In this document: in pieces, positions 29,193 to 38,393 of the stretch | How the letters are laid out: each line of letters starts with the position of its first letter | Numbering within the stretch: position 1 is the first letter of the stretch | Virus record (IMG/VR): IMGVR_UViG_3300020215_000081 | Coordinates: 1 to 43,994 of that record | Length of the DNA: 43,994 nucleotides | Source of the DNA: a virus | Strand: one strand, 5' to 3' | Notes under the pieces: model-generated | What the model saw: only the letters and a program-made list of their open reading frames with translations | What the model was told of the DNA's origin: nothing | The model's database searches: none | Position numbers and translations under genes: made by a program

Positions 29193-29683
29193 GCCCGGCC
29201 GCGCGCCAGATCACGGTCCTCCTCGACGGACTCCCCAAGGGCCTGAACGGGAGCCACGGGCACTGGAAGGTCGCGGCCAAGCGTCGGCGCGTATGGCGAG
29301 CTCGGGCCGGCTGGCTCGCCAAGAAGCAGATGCTCGCCCGCGGCTGGCGCCAGCCCTTTGCGGCCGCGACCATCCGCTGTGTCCGGCACTCCTCGACCCA
29401 CATGGACTACGACAACCTCGTCGCCGGCTTCAAACCCATCATCGACGGCCTGGTGGACGGCGGCGTGATCGCCGACGACTCGGACGCCGTGATCGTCGGC
29501 CGCCAGTACGCGCACGCCGTCGCCCCGCTCAAGCACGGATTCGTCGAAGTGACCGTTACCGAAGTGCAACCCCAACCCCAAGAAGGAGACTCGAGTGTTC
29601 CCCAACATCACGAAAAGAGAACTGTTTGCAGCGTTCGCCCTGGTCGGAATCAACGCCGCAAACCGCGCCGACATGAAGACTGA
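29189..29683 (+). CDS. RusA-like Holliday junction resolvase
   Basis: A 164-residue protein. HMDYDNLVAGFKPIIDGL holds Asp73 and Asp75, and GGVIADDSDAVIVG has Asp96 and Asp97, matching the acidic catalytic set of RusA, which cuts Holliday junctions in recombination and late replication. The N-terminus (ITVLLDGLPKGLN) matches the beta strand that opens the family. The last 89 bases overlap the small gene starting at 29595; the extra 40-residue C-terminal tail rich in Gln/Arg/Pro is unusual. Confidence 0.8.
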   Translation: MSPAARQITVLLDGLPKGLNGSHGHWKVAAKRRRVWRARAGWLAKKQMLARGWRQPFAAATIRCVRHSSTHMDYDNLVAGFKPIIDGLVDGGVIADDSDAVIVGRQYAHAVAPLKHGFVEVTVTEVQPQPQEGDSSVPQHHEKRTVCSVRPGRNQRRKPRRHED

Positions 29684-29762
29684 GCCTCTCAGCCCGACCG
29701 AGTGTACGCAGCTCGCCGTGCTCCAGGCGGACCGGCTCCTTGAGCAACTGGCGGACTACTGA
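29595..29762 (+). CDS. Small protein of the 'TKREYFAA' type
   Basis: A 55-residue protein from GTG 29595, AAGAAGGAGACTCGA upstream. ITKRELFAAFALVGINAANR is a phrase typical of short early proteins in many proteobacterial phages, although no role is known. It lies inside the end of the resolvase gene and continues 79 bases past it. Confidence 0.6.
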   Translation: MFPNITKRELFAAFALVGINAANRADMKTEPLSPTECTQLAVLQADRLLEQLADY

Positions 29763-29763
29763 G

Positions 29764-29934
29764 ATGGCGACCAAGAAGCAGAAGCGGAGCTCCAGGGCCA
29801 TGATGGCGAACCGCCACGGCTACCGCCGGCAGCCCGACAAGGCGATGGCCGCGGCGCCGCCCGTCGCGCCCGGGTTCGGAGCCGTCCTCGCGTTCACCCT
29901 CGCGCGGCTGTTCCACAGGAGGTCGGCGGCATGA
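29764..29934 (+). CDS. Small basic protein with hydrophobic end
   Basis: A 56-residue protein beginning two bases after the previous stop. The first half is very basic (KKQKRSSRAMMANRHGYRR); the second half has a hydrophobic stretch (GFGAVLAFTLARLF) that could sit in a membrane. It overlaps the next gene by four bases. No known family. Confidence 0.45.
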   Translation: MATKKQKRSSRAMMANRHGYRRQPDKAMAAAPPVAPGFGAVLAFTLARLFHRRSAA

Positions 29935-30341
29935 ACCAGGCGGTGAAGTTCGACGGAGATGGACTCACCGCCGCAGACGAGCGCCGCCTTTCGAAGCAGC
30001 TCGAGGCCGTCAAGCGCCTCATGCTCGACGGAAGGTGGCGCACGCTCGCCCATATCGCCCTGGCTACCGGCGCCCCGCAGGCATCGGTCTCAGCCCGGCT
30101 ACGGGATCTGCGCAAGGAGGCGTTCGGTGGCTTCAAGGTCGAGCGTCGCTCCTGCGGCGCCGGCCTCTACGAGTACCGGGTCGTGCTCCCCAAGGAAGAC
30201 GACGGGCAACTGGACCTCCTCTTCGGCGAGAGCGCGCCCGAGTGCTCGCTCTGCCGCGGAAAGGGTTTCGTCACGCTCCTCGCCGGCCCAGACGAGTCCA
30301 CAACCCCATGCCGCGAGTGCGGCGGAAAGGCCACCCAATGA
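29931..30341 (+). CDS. Winged-helix protein with zinc ribbon
   Basis: A 136-residue protein starting in an ATGA overlap. Residues 20-75 form a winged helix-turn-helix (LDGRWRTLAHIALATGAPQA, then SVSARLRDLRKEAFGGF). The C-terminus has CSLCRGKGF and CRECGGK, a DnaJ-like zinc knuckle with CxxCxGxG. This looks like a DNA-binding regulator of the middle or late genes. Confidence 0.65.
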   Translation: MNQAVKFDGDGLTAADERRLSKQLEAVKRLMLDGRWRTLAHIALATGAPQASVSARLRDLRKEAFGGFKVERRSCGAGLYEYRVVLPKEDDGQLDLLFGESAPECSLCRGKGFVTLLAGPDESTTPCRECGGKATQ

Positions 30342-30631
30342 AGACCTTTTATATCAACTACGACTGCCGCATCGCGGGCGAGGTGAAGAGCTGCGCCATT
30401 GTGCTCGGGTTCAAGAACACGTCCCACTTCGGGTGGGCGCACGACTTCGATCTGGTCGTGGCATCTCAGTTTCTCCTCGAGCTCCACGGGAGCCTGCCGA
30501 TCATCACCGGCTGGCGCGAGATTCCTCGCGACCAGGCTTCCCGCTACATCGCCTGGTCCAAGAGCCTGCTCGAGGGATCCGGGACCAAGACGCCCACCCT
30601 GACTGTCATCGACGGAGGGAAGGAGCCATGA
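30338..30631 (+). CDS. Hypothetical protein
   Basis: A 97-residue protein starting in an ATGA overlap with the gene before. It is strand-rich in the first half (FYINYDCRIAGEVKSCAIVL) and contains FLLELHGSLPIITGWREIP. No motif known to me. It overlaps the sigma-like gene by four bases, so it is coupled to it. Confidence 0.5.
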   Translation: MKTFYINYDCRIAGEVKSCAIVLGFKNTSHFGWAHDFDLVVASQFLLELHGSLPIITGWREIPRDQASRYIAWSKSLLEGSGTKTPTLTVIDGGKEP

Positions 30632-31470
30632 GGCTACTCACCGCCGAGATCGAGGCGTCGCCTAGCCCTGCCGCCCTGGTCGCCGATCACTTCTCGGGAG
30701 GGTCCGCGATGCAGAAGCCGTCCAGGGAGGAAGTGCTCCGCTACGCGAAGCCCCAGGTGCTCAAGTTCATCCACCAGCTCGCGGGCGACCTGCCCCACGA
30801 GCAGAAGGAGGAGATCGAGCAAACCGCTTACGTCCGCCTGCTCGAGGCCTACGCCGAGCTCGACGCCGCGGCCGGATGGAAGTCCTACGTCTACAACCAC
30901 TGCCGCGGCGCCGTGCTGGACTATCTGAAGTTCGGCAAGGGGTTCCAGGAAGACAAGTGGAGCATTGCCAAGCAGGAGGAGCATGGCTCCCGGCACGTCG
31001 GCAAGATCCGGGAGCGGGTCTCGATGCAGGGGCCGGAAGACTCGGAGATCGACATCGACGCCGTGCTGGGGATGCATCGGGTGTTCACCGAGATCGACCA
31101 GGACTCGCCGACGATCCAGTGGACGCTGCTCGCGCGCATGGCCTCGACCGATCCCGCGCTCCATGCCTTCCTGAAGTGGCTGCGCGGCTTTCAGATCGAG
31201 GAGCTCGGGCCGATCCTCGGGATCTCGCGCGCGCGGGTCGGGCAGCTCATCGTCGAGTTCGTCGCGCGCTTCGATGATCCGGAATGGGCGATGTCGCCCT
31301 GGTTCTGCCAGACGGTCTGGGCGCTCGGGCTCGCTCGGCGATTCGGAGTCGAGGACCGGGACCAGTCCGAGCTCGCCGGCTACTCGATCGGCTGGAACCT
31401 GAAGCCCGTAGACCTCGACTCGAGCGACGTGAAGCCGATCCCGCGCTCGTACCAGATGAGTCTGTTCTGA
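30628..31470 (+). CDS. Sigma-70-like regulator
   Basis: A 280-residue protein. Residues about 60-95 (KEEIEQTAYVRLLEAYAELD, then WKSYVYNHCRGAVLDYLKFG) resemble sigma region 2, which melts the -10 box. Residues about 190-215 (FQIEELGPILGISRARVGQL) resemble the region 4 helix-turn-helix. The region between is short, as in ECF sigma factors. It lies directly before the terminase genes and probably turns on late transcription. A resolvase-like or other regulator is less likely. The ATG overlaps the previous stop. Confidence 0.65.
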   Translation: MRLLTAEIEASPSPAALVADHFSGGSAMQKPSREEVLRYAKPQVLKFIHQLAGDLPHEQKEEIEQTAYVRLLEAYAELDAAAGWKSYVYNHCRGAVLDYLKFGKGFQEDKWSIAKQEEHGSRHVGKIRERVSMQGPEDSEIDIDAVLGMHRVFTEIDQDSPTIQWTLLARMASTDPALHAFLKWLRGFQIEELGPILGISRARVGQLIVEFVARFDDPEWAMSPWFCQTVWALGLARRFGVEDRDQSELAGYSIGWNLKPVDLDSSDVKPIPRSYQMSLF

Positions 31471-32024
31471 TGCCGAGACACAAGGAGGGGCTCTCGCCCA
31501 AGCAGCGGGAGTTCCTCCGTCAGTACCTCCTCACTCGCAACGCGTCCGAGGCCTACCGCAAGAGCCACAACTACAAGGGCAAGAACGCGGACGTGCTCGC
31601 GTCGCAGCTGTTGGTAAAACCTAGTATTCAGGTCGAGATTAAGAAGCACGAGGCGCGCCGGCAGGAGGAGTTCGAGCTCTCGGAGAAGGCCATCATCCAG
31701 GAGCTCGCGGCGATCGCCTTCGGGCACGCGGGCAAGGTCATGGAGTGGAACGAGGAGCATATCTCGCTGATCCCCAAGGACGAGATGAGCGAGAACGACC
31801 AGAAGTTCATCGAGTCGCTCGGCGAGACCGCTGGCGAGTTCGGTAACTCGCTCTCGATCAAGACGATGGCCGGGCAGAAGGTCCGCGCGCTCGAGCTGCT
31901 CGGGAAGCACATAGGGATGTGGAAGGATGGAAGAAGCGGAACTGATCCGGGAGATCGGGGCGCTGTCCTCAAGCGCCTTTCAGAGCACTTTAGAAAGCGC
32001 CGAGAGCGAGGAGGAGAAGGATGA
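31470..32024 (+). CDS. terS: Terminase small subunit
   Basis: A 184-residue protein. The N-terminus (LSPKQREFLRQYLLTRNASE, then AYRKSHNYKGKNADVLASQL) is the helix-turn-helix of the Terminase_2 family (PF03592), which recognises the pac/cos DNA and regulates the large subunit. The end is basic (KRLSEHFRKRRERGGEG). It overlaps the large subunit gene by 98 bases, an unusually long overlap. The first ATG touches the stop of the sigma-like gene (TGATG). Confidence 0.85.
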   Translation: MPRHKEGLSPKQREFLRQYLLTRNASEAYRKSHNYKGKNADVLASQLLVKPSIQVEIKKHEARRQEEFELSEKAIIQELAAIAFGHAGKVMEWNEEHISLIPKDEMSENDQKFIESLGETAGEFGNSLSIKTMAGQKVRALELLGKHIGMWKDGRSGTDPGDRGAVLKRLSEHFRKRRERGGEG

Positions 32025-33570
32025 GCTCGTGCGGCTTCGCTGCGCGACTGATCTGGAACTTTTTGCTGCTCTGTTTTTTCCGCACTACTGCACTCGCGAG
32101 TTCAATCCGTTCCACCGCGATCTTTTCAAGAGCATTCGCTTCGGCGAGCGCAACGTGCGACGCGTTCGTGCTGCGCCTCGTGGAGCGGCAAAATCAACGC
32201 TCGCCACTCTCATCAAGCCCATTCACGACGTCTGTTATGGACTCGAGAAGTTCATCCTCATCATCTCAAACACGACTCCTCTGGCGAATAAGAAGCTCAA
32301 AGACATCCGCGCGGAGGTACTTGCGAATGGCGCTCTCCGCGCTTTCTTCGGAGTGCGCTTTCCAACTAAGAAGCCGGGCGAATCAGAGTTCGTTGTTCAT
32401 AGTCGAGCGGGTAGCTGTCACTTTGCGGCGCTGGGACGTGGCTCTGAGGTTCGAGGCATCCGCGTCGGCGAGGCCCGCCCGAGCAAGATCATCCTGGACG
32501 ACGTGGAGCACTCGGACGAGGTCTATAACGAAAAGATTCGTGAGAAGACTCTCGACTGGTTCTCAGAAGACGTTACGAAAGCTGGAGACTCAGGCACAAA
32601 CATTGAATTCGTCGGGACAGTGCTTCATAAGGACTCGCTACTTGCGAAGCTACTGAACAACCCCTCTTACACAGGCAAAGTGTATCAAGCGATTCTCTCC
32701 TGGTCGGAGCGAGAGGATCTCTGGAACGAGTGGCGGACGATCTACCGGAGCCTCGACGATCCGGACCGCCTCGAGAAAGCGCAAGCGTTCTACGAGCGAA
32801 ACAAGGAGGAGATGCTCCGCGGGACCGCGGTGCTCTGGCCTGAGAAAGAGTCGTATCTCGACCACATGAAGGACATGGAGGAGATCGGCAAGCGCGCCTT
32901 CATGAAGGAAAAGCAGAACGACCCGCAGGGATCCGACGATCAGATTTTCCAGACGTTCCACTGGTACAAGGAGCGGCCGGATGGCCTCCTGGTCGAGTCG
33001 AGCCAGGCGCTCATCCCTTGGCGCGAGCTCATCTCGATCGGCTGCATCGATCCAGCGACCGGCCAGGGCTCGGCGAAGAACATGGGCGACTTCACCTGCA
33101 TCCTCACGGGCTACAAGCACCCGCCGACGAAACGGGTGTTCGTCCACCACGACTGGACCAAGCGGGCGCCGCCATCGACCTACATCGGGACGATCTTCGA
33201 TCTGCACGCTCGATTCAAATACGAGCAGTTCTCGGTCGAGACGAACCTCTACCGCGACCTCCTGCTGCCGAACATCCAGGCCGAGCGCAAGCGGCGCGAG
33301 GAGCAGGGCAAGCAGAAGATCGAGCTCGCTTTCTACGACTGCGTCCAGACCGAGAACAAGATGGAGCGCATCTTCCGGCTCGAGCCCAAGGTGAACTTCG
33401 GGCACGTCGTCTTCAACCGTGCGCTCTCCCGCCAGTTCATGATGCAGCTCGAGGAGGTTCCCAAGGGCACGCACGACGACTGCCCAGACGCGCTCGAGCA
33501 GCTCTACTCGCTTGCCAACAACCGCTACAAGCCCGCGGGTGTCAGCATCTCGGCGACGGCTGGACGATAG
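31927..33570 (+). CDS. terL: Terminase large subunit
   Basis: A 547-residue packaging motor. The ATPase has a Walker A-like AAPRGAAKST at residues 82-91 and Walker B KIILDD at 187-192. The nuclease has Asp375 (GCIDPATGQG), Glu438 (SVETNLY) and Asp517/518 with Asp521 (HDDCPDAL). It cuts concatemers and drives DNA into the prohead through the portal. The base composition from about 32030 to 32690 is visibly richer in A/T with other codon choice than the second half, so the gene may be a mosaic. Start 31927 follows GGAAGG. Confidence 0.95.
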   Translation: MEEAELIREIGALSSSAFQSTLESAESEEEKDELVRLRCATDLELFAALFFPHYCTREFNPFHRDLFKSIRFGERNVRRVRAAPRGAAKSTLATLIKPIHDVCYGLEKFILIISNTTPLANKKLKDIRAEVLANGALRAFFGVRFPTKKPGESEFVVHSRAGSCHFAALGRGSEVRGIRVGEARPSKIILDDVEHSDEVYNEKIREKTLDWFSEDVTKAGDSGTNIEFVGTVLHKDSLLAKLLNNPSYTGKVYQAILSWSEREDLWNEWRTIYRSLDDPDRLEKAQAFYERNKEEMLRGTAVLWPEKESYLDHMKDMEEIGKRAFMKEKQNDPQGSDDQIFQTFHWYKERPDGLLVESSQALIPWRELISIGCIDPATGQGSAKNMGDFTCILTGYKHPPTKRVFVHHDWTKRAPPSTYIGTIFDLHARFKYEQFSVETNLYRDLLLPNIQAERKRREEQGKQKIELAFYDCVQTENKMERIFRLEPKVNFGHVVFNRALSRQFMMQLEEVPKGTHDDCPDALEQLYSLANNRYKPAGVSISATAGR

Positions 33571-33594
33571 TCCGACCTGGTCGATCACTTAGGG

Positions 33595-33873
33595 ATGGAT
33601 CGACCGCTTGACGCTCCCCCAAGGATGGTGCGCCTTGCGTCGCCCGGGGATCCGATCTGCCTGAGCCGGGGATGCAAGGAGCGCGTGGTTTACCGCTACG
33701 AGTACGTCGTGCGTATGGTTCGCACTTTTCGGCCGGCGCCCGGGTCGCAGTGGAAGATGCGCTTCTACTGCGAGCAGCACGGGCGGAAGGTGATCGAGCG
33801 CAACGGAGTCGAGGAGGTGGCTGCTTTGGCCCGACCCGTCGATCACACCATGAGGGGTGCGGCTCATGGCTAA
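33595..33873 (+). CDS. Small hypothetical protein after terminase
   Basis: A 92-residue protein; ATG 33625 preceded by AAGG is an alternative start. It has CLSRGCKERVVYRYEYVVR and later FYCEQHGRKV, so three cysteines and a histidine could bind zinc. It overlaps the next gene by eight bases. No family known to me. Confidence 0.5.
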   Translation: MDRPLDAPPRMVRLASPGDPICLSRGCKERVVYRYEYVVRMVRTFRPAPGSQWKMRFYCEQHGRKVIERNGVEEVAALARPVDHTMRGAAHG

Positions 33874-34231
33874 AATCTACGACATCCAGATCGACCAGGG
33901 CGCGACGTTTCGCCGGACGCTAGAGCTCCAGGACGCGGAAGGGGAGCCCTACGCTCTGACGGGCGCGACCGCGAAGGCCCAGATCCGCGAGACCTACTCA
34001 TCGGATGAGGTGATCGCGGAGTTTGAGATTCAGATCGACGAGCCCGCGGGGAAGATCACCTTCTCGATGGAGCCGGAAGATACCGCGGCCATCGATGTGC
34101 CGGCCGCGAAGGACCATCGGCGCCCGAGTAAGTTCTTCATCTACGACCTCGAGCTCACCGAGGCGGATGGCACCGTCACCCGCCTGATCCAGGGCACGGT
34201 CGAGGTCAGTCCGGAGGCGACTCGTGAGTGA
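33866..34231 (+). CDS. BppU-like structural protein
   Basis: A 121-residue protein. [18 protein letters not shown], then [17 protein letters not shown] and a strand-rich end ([20 protein letters not shown]) follow the pattern of the N-terminal domain of baseplate upper/BppU-type proteins, a beta sandwich that anchors fibres. It stands before the collagen-like fibre gene. Its name is inferred from form; the exact role is open. Confidence 0.6.
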   Translation: MAKIYDIQIDQGATFRRTLELQDAEGEPYALTGATAKAQIRETYSSDEVIAEFEIQIDEPAGKITFSMEPEDTAAIDVPAAKDHRRPSKFFIYDLELTEADGTVTRLIQGTVEVSPEATRE

Positions 34232-35459
34232 CCTGAAGCTCCTGGTGATCCGGGAGCCAACTCCGGACACGGTGGTCATCCGCGAGCCGGCTCCGATCTC
34301 CTTGAAGCTCTCGGCCCAAGGCCCGCAGGGTCCGGTCGGACCGCAAGGGCCTACCGGACCGCAAGGTCCGCAGGGCGCGACGGGCCTCACGGGTCCGCAG
34401 GGGCCGCAGGGGCCGCAAGGCGCTGTTGGGCCGCAAGGCCTTACCGGACCCGAGGGGCCGCAAGGCGAACAAGGTCCGTCCGGCTCGCCAGGCCCGCGCG
34501 GTGCAACCTGGTTCTCGGGCAACGGAGCTCCCGGCGCGCAGGTAGGGCAGCTCAACGGCGACCGCTACCTCGACCTCGATAACGGCAACGTCTACGAGCT
34601 GATCGAAGGCACCTGGACGCCGACCGGAAGCCTTGCCGCGAGCGCGGGCGGCCTTGAGCTGCATTACACCTGGTCGGCTCCGCGCACGGTCAACAATGGC
34701 GATACCCTGCCGATCCCGTTCGTCACGATGGCGACCGCCTACTTCCTCAGCCCTAACGGAAGCCAGATCAGCTTCTCGATCGCGGACGGGAACCTCCCGT
34801 ATCAGCGCGTGCTGCTGTTCCTCACAGGCGGCGATACCGCGACCCTGACCAACGTCGAGGGTACGGGCTTCGGCGCAGATCCGAAGATTCGGGCTCAGCG
34901 CGGCCAGTGGATTATGTGGAATGGCTCGCAGTGGGTGCTGGAGGGCGGCGGGAGCGTCGCCATCAGCAACCGGGGCGCATGGGACGAGTTCGGAAGCTAC
35001 AACGAGGGCGATCTCGTCACGAACGACGGCGGCGTGTTCGTCTGCACGCTCGACGACATTGGCGACGGAACGGAGCCCCAGGACAAACCTTCGCATTGGC
35101 ACGCCCTGGTGCCGGTCCCGGTGGACATGGGCTATTACTTCTCCACCGAGGGCTCGCAGGCGGCACCGCTCACAGTCGCAGACGGCGCGACGATCGACGC
35201 GACCGGCGACCACCTCCGCGTCGTCTTCGTGGAGGGCGACGGTGGGCCTGTAACCGGCGTGCTCCTCGAGAACGGCTCTTTTGTGGGCGAGGAGCTCGAG
35301 CTCGAGGGCACGAGTGACACGAACACGGTGACGCTCGACGCCGCGGCGTCAAACCTCAAGATCGCCGACGCGGGCGACGTCGTCCTGGTCGATGGCTCCT
35401 GCCGTCGTTTTCGCTGGGGCGGCAGCAAGTGGACTCTCACCTGGAGCAACTATGTCTAG
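34224..35459 (+). CDS. Collagen-like tail fibre protein
   Basis: A 411-residue protein from GTG 34224. Residues 33-95 are 21 uninterrupted Gly-X-Y triplets rich in GPQ and GPT, predicting a collagen-type triple helix. An N-terminal beta part repeats VIREPxP twice. After the triple helix come beta domains with two Trp-rich pieces ([20 protein letters not shown], then [16 protein letters not shown], similar to carbohydrate-binding-like repeats). Phages use collagen-like segments in long thin fibres. It overlaps both neighbours by eight bases. Confidence 0.8.
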   Translation: MSDLKLLVIREPTPDTVVIREPAPISLKLSAQGPQGPVGPQGPTGPQGPQGATGLTGPQGPQGPQGAVGPQGLTGPEGPQGEQGPSGSPGPRGATWFSGNGAPGAQVGQLNGDRYLDLDNGNVYELIEGTWTPTGSLAASAGGLELHYTWSAPRTVNNGDTLPIPFVTMATAYFLSPNGSQISFSIADGNLPYQRVLLFLTGGDTATLTNVEGTGFGADPKIRAQRGQWIMWNGSQWVLEGGGSVAISNRGAWDEFGSYNEGDLVTNDGGVFVCTLDDIGDGTEPQDKPSHWHALVPVPVDMGYYFSTEGSQAAPLTVADGATIDATGDHLRVVFVEGDGGPVTGVLLENGSFVGEELELEGTSDTNTVTLDAAASNLKIADAGDVVLVDGSCRRFRWGGSKWTLTWSNYV

Positions 35460-37194
35460 GCTGATTCTTTTCCTCGCACTCCTCTCCGGCTCGGCGCACG
35501 CCGCGCTCCCCACCATGAAGGCGAACATCACGGGCAATGCGGCGACCGCGACCGCACTGCTCGCGAATCCGGCCGCGTGCTCGGCTGGGCAGTTCGTCAA
35601 TGACATCGCTGCGAACGGAACGCTCTCCTGCGCGGCTCCGACGGGCGGCATCACCGCGTTGACGAGCGATGTCTCCGCAAGCGGGACGGGCTCCGTCGCC
35701 GCCACAGTCAACTCGGTCGGAGGCTCGAGCGCCGCGAACGTCCACGCGGCCGAGCTCTTAGCGAACGCCGCGACCCCGTTGAACACCGCCTCGGCGATCG
35801 TGAAGCGCGGATCCTCTGGCGAGTTCAGCGCGGCCTACCTCACGCTCCAGAATGCCCAGACGGCGGGCACGCCCGGCACGGAAACGAAGATCACGACCGG
35901 CGATCCGACGACCAAGGGCCTCGTCATCAAGGCCACGAGCTACACGGGCGCGCCGATCTCCCAAACCCCCGGCCAGGTCTCGGGCATCCAGGCGTGGCTC
36001 AAGGCCGACGCGCTCTCGCTCTCAAACAGCGATCCGGTCGCGACCTGGACGTCGAGCGACTCGAACGCCTACGCGTTCACGTCCTCGGGAGCCCTGCGTC
36101 CGACCTATGTGACGAACGTGCAGAACGGGCTGCCCGTCGTGCGGTTCAGCGGGGCGAACGTCGTCTCGCGCGCAACCACGACACTTCTCAACGGGGCAAC
36201 GGACTTCACGGTCATCGCCGTCATCAAGCCGAGCGCATCCCAGCTCTCTCTCGCCAACCTGTTTAACTACGACATGTCCAGTGCGAGCGGGCGCATCGCG
36301 TTCGAGCAGAACGGCGCGAGCACCAACACGTCGTACTTCACCTATCGCGACGGCTCGGGCTCGTTCCAGGCTGTCGCGAACACCCAGACGCTCTCGACGT
36401 CGTGGCAGATCCTCGTCTGGAAAAAGAGCGGCAGCGTCCTCTACAAGTACGTCAACGGGGCTGCGGGGACTCACTCCACGGGGCTCTCGACCACGGTCGC
36501 GCAGGCTGCTGGGACTTTTCACCTGGGAGCCACCGACACCACTCAGCGGTACTGGTCCGGTGACATTGGCGAGTTCGCCTTCTTCAATCGGTCTGTCACC
36601 GAAGCCGAGCAGAAGGGCATCGAGCAGCAGCTCGGCAGCAAGTGGGGCATCTCCGTCAGCGGCGGGTCCATCACGCAGCCGCAGTCGGCGAACCTTCTGG
36701 AGATCCAGGACAACGGAGGTACGCGCATCGCGGGCTTCGATGGCTCTGGGTATCTGACCGCGGCGAACCTGAAACTCGCCTATCCGACAGCCGACGTGAC
36801 GACCGTGAGCGATGTGGCTGCGAACGTGACCGGCATGGCCGTCACGGTCCCCGCGAGTGAGCGGTGGGCTTTCGAGGCCTACATCCAGAACGGTTGCAAC
36901 GGTACAGGCGGCATCAAGTTCGCCTTCACGGCCCCGTCCGGCGCGACGATTCGCGCGAACGCGTTCGGCATGAACACCGGATCGACGACCTTCCGCGCCG
37001 ATCTCATGTCGGCTCTCTCGAGCCTCACCGGCGCATTCAACGCGTTTAGCGGAACGGGCGGATTCACTCGCATCATCGGGTCCGTTACCAACTCCGTCAA
37101 CGCGGGCGATCTCCAGCTCCAGTTCGCTTCGACGACCTCGGGTCAGACCTCGACCGTCTACAAAGAGAGCTGGATGCGAGCCTGGAAGCTCTGA
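35452..37194 (+). CDS. Large fibre protein with signal peptide and LamG-like domain
   Basis: A 580-residue protein. A Sec-like signal ([16 protein letters not shown] before ALP) stands at the N-terminus. Then come fibre repeats ([36 protein letters not shown]) and, at about residues 180-410, a concanavalin/LamG-like domain ([20 protein letters not shown], then [46 protein letters not shown]). The last 120 residues are another beta domain. It resembles the signal-peptide fibre at 16551. Lectin-like domains bind sugars on host cells. Confidence 0.75.
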   Translation: MSRLILFLALLSGSAHAALPTMKANITGNAATATALLANPAACSAGQFVNDIAANGTLSCAAPTGGITALTSDVSASGTGSVAATVNSVGGSSAANVHAAELLANAATPLNTASAIVKRGSSGEFSAAYLTLQNAQTAGTPGTETKITTGDPTTKGLVIKATSYTGAPISQTPGQVSGIQAWLKADALSLSNSDPVATWTSSDSNAYAFTSSGALRPTYVTNVQNGLPVVRFSGANVVSRATTTLLNGATDFTVIAVIKPSASQLSLANLFNYDMSSASGRIAFEQNGASTNTSYFTYRDGSGSFQAVANTQTLSTSWQILVWKKSGSVLYKYVNGAAGTHSTGLSTTVAQAAGTFHLGATDTTQRYWSGDIGEFAFFNRSVTEAEQKGIEQQLGSKWGISVSGGSITQPQSANLLEIQDNGGTRIAGFDGSGYLTAANLKLAYPTADVTTVSDVAANVTGMAVTVPASERWAFEAYIQNGCNGTGGIKFAFTAPSGATIRANAFGMNTGSTTFRADLMSALSSLTGAFNAFSGTGGFTRIIGSVTNSVNAGDLQLQFASTTSGQTSTVYKESWMRAWKL

Positions 37195-37237
37195 GCGAAG
37201 CGCGCCTTATCCGTTGCCCTGAATGGAGAGAGAACTC

Positions 37238-37471
37238 ATGTCCCAAGTCGTCAAGACACTCACCAAGCGAACAGCAATCTCTTTCGGCCTGATCGCGCCC
37301 CTGTGCTCTGCGGTCTGGGTGGCCTCGAACCTCTCGAGCAGGGTCGAGGCGAACTCGAGCAGGCTCGAGCGCCACGACCGGCTGATCGAAGAGAACTCGC
37401 GCGAGGTCATGAATTACCTGCGCTCGATCGACCGGCGCCTCTCTGTCATCGAGGGAGCGATGAGCAAGTGA
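37238..37471 (+). CDS. Small membrane coiled-coil protein (holin-like)
   Basis: A 77-residue protein. ATG 37238 is preferred over 37223 because GGAGAGAGAACTC precedes it. A membrane segment (AISFGLIAPLCSAVWVAS) fills residues about 14-31, and the rest is a Glu/Arg/Ser coiled coil (SNLSSRVEANSSRLERHDRL). The plan fits type II holin or XhlA-like proteins. It overlaps the next gene by four bases (GTGA). Confidence 0.6.
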   Translation: MSQVVKTLTKRTAISFGLIAPLCSAVWVASNLSSRVEANSSRLERHDRLIEENSREVMNYLRSIDRRLSVIEGAMSK

Positions 37472-37809
37472 TCTACGATCGCAAGGGTCTGAAAGCAGAG
37501 ATGCGCCGGGCCTCGATCGTGCTCAACCAGGTAGCTGCTGTCGCCGAGAGCTATCTCTACAGGCTCTGCGACCGCCCGCTCGTGATCTCGGACGTTCCGA
37601 GCCCATTCCGCTTCACTGCGGTCTACCAGCGGGCGGAGAAGTGGCTTGGGCTCACTCGGGACGAGGCCGAGATGCTCGTCGCGGAGGTCAACCGCCGCTT
37701 CCTCCGTCGTGACGGCAAGAAGGTCGCGACGATCGCCTATGACCAGTACGCGATGGCCTACCTGAACTTCGAGCTCCCCGAGCGCCTCGAGCTGGTCGAA
37801 ATCCGCTAA
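37468..37809 (+). CDS. Hypothetical protein in lysis module
   Basis: A 113-residue protein from GTG 37468 (GTGA overlap). Helical, soluble (EMRRASIVLNQVAAVAESYL, then EKWLGLTRDEAEMLVAEVNR). Its position between membrane proteins suggests a link to lysis or virion assembly, but no motif proves it. Confidence 0.5.
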   Translation: MIYDRKGLKAEMRRASIVLNQVAAVAESYLYRLCDRPLVISDVPSPFRFTAVYQRAEKWLGLTRDEAEMLVAEVNRRFLRRDGKKVATIAYDQYAMAYLNFELPERLELVEIR

Positions 37810-37852
37810 CGCTCGATCACTCCCTAGAACCGAAAACTAAAGGAGCTATCTC

Positions 37853-38203
37853 ATGAGCATTGACACCATTGCCGCGATCGTCGGCTACATCACGAACCTT
37901 CCCATCGTCGGAACCTACGTCGCCAATGCGGTGATCGTCCTGGTCTCGACCTCTGCCGTCGTGACGACGTTCGTCGCTCTCTGGCACGCGCTGATCCTCT
38001 TCATCGACGCCGTGGGCGTCACCATCGTTCTCGCTGCGCAGATCCCGGGGCTCTCCTGGATGCTCGGCATCGCTACCGCGCTCGAGCGCGTCGAGCAGAA
38101 ACTTCGCACCAAGCAGGACGAGGTCGGCGGGTTCATCACTCTGCGCGTTCTGCCGATCCTGAACCGGCTCAGCACGATCCCGCTCCCGCGGCCGATCAAG
38201 TGA
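37853..38203 (+). CDS. Holin-like membrane protein
   Basis: A 116-residue protein after AAAGGAGCTATCTC. It has two hydrophobic segments, about residues 20-42 (NAVIVLVSTSAVVTTFVALW) and 46-68 (ILFIDAVGVTIVLAAQIPGL), followed by a charged C-terminal tail (EQKLRTKQDE). Two spans plus a polar tail fit a class II holin that opens the membrane for an endolysin. It may cooperate with the NlpC/P60 enzyme encoded 11 kb away. Confidence 0.6.
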   Translation: MSIDTIAAIVGYITNLPIVGTYVANAVIVLVSTSAVVTTFVALWHALILFIDAVGVTIVLAAQIPGLSWMLGIATALERVEQKLRTKQDEVGGFITLRVLPILNRLSTIPLPRPIK

Positions 38204-38213
38204 GAGGCCTGCG

Positions 38214-38393
38214 ATGAGTCTCAAGATCATCCTCGAGATCGTGCTCGGGATCCTGAAGTTTCCGGACCAGTTGCTCAAGATCATCCGGCTCTTCCGAAAG
38301 ACCCCGCAAGAGGTTCACGAGGAGATCATGAAGAAGGTCGCGGCCGAGGCTGCGAAGTTCGAGGAAAGTGGGAGGCCGACATGGGATCGCTGA
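38214..38393 (+). CDS. Small amphipathic protein
   Basis: A 59-residue protein. The N-terminal half is a hydrophobic/amphipathic helix (LKIILEIVLGILKFPDQLLK), then basic and acidic segments (RLFRKTPQEVHEEIMKK, AAKFEESG). It lies directly between the holin-like and lipoprotein genes and overlaps the latter by 13 bases, so it may be an inner-membrane spanin partner or antiholin. Confidence 0.5.
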   Translation: MSLKIILEIVLGILKFPDQLLKIIRLFRKTPQEVHEEIMKKVAAEAAKFEESGRPTWDR

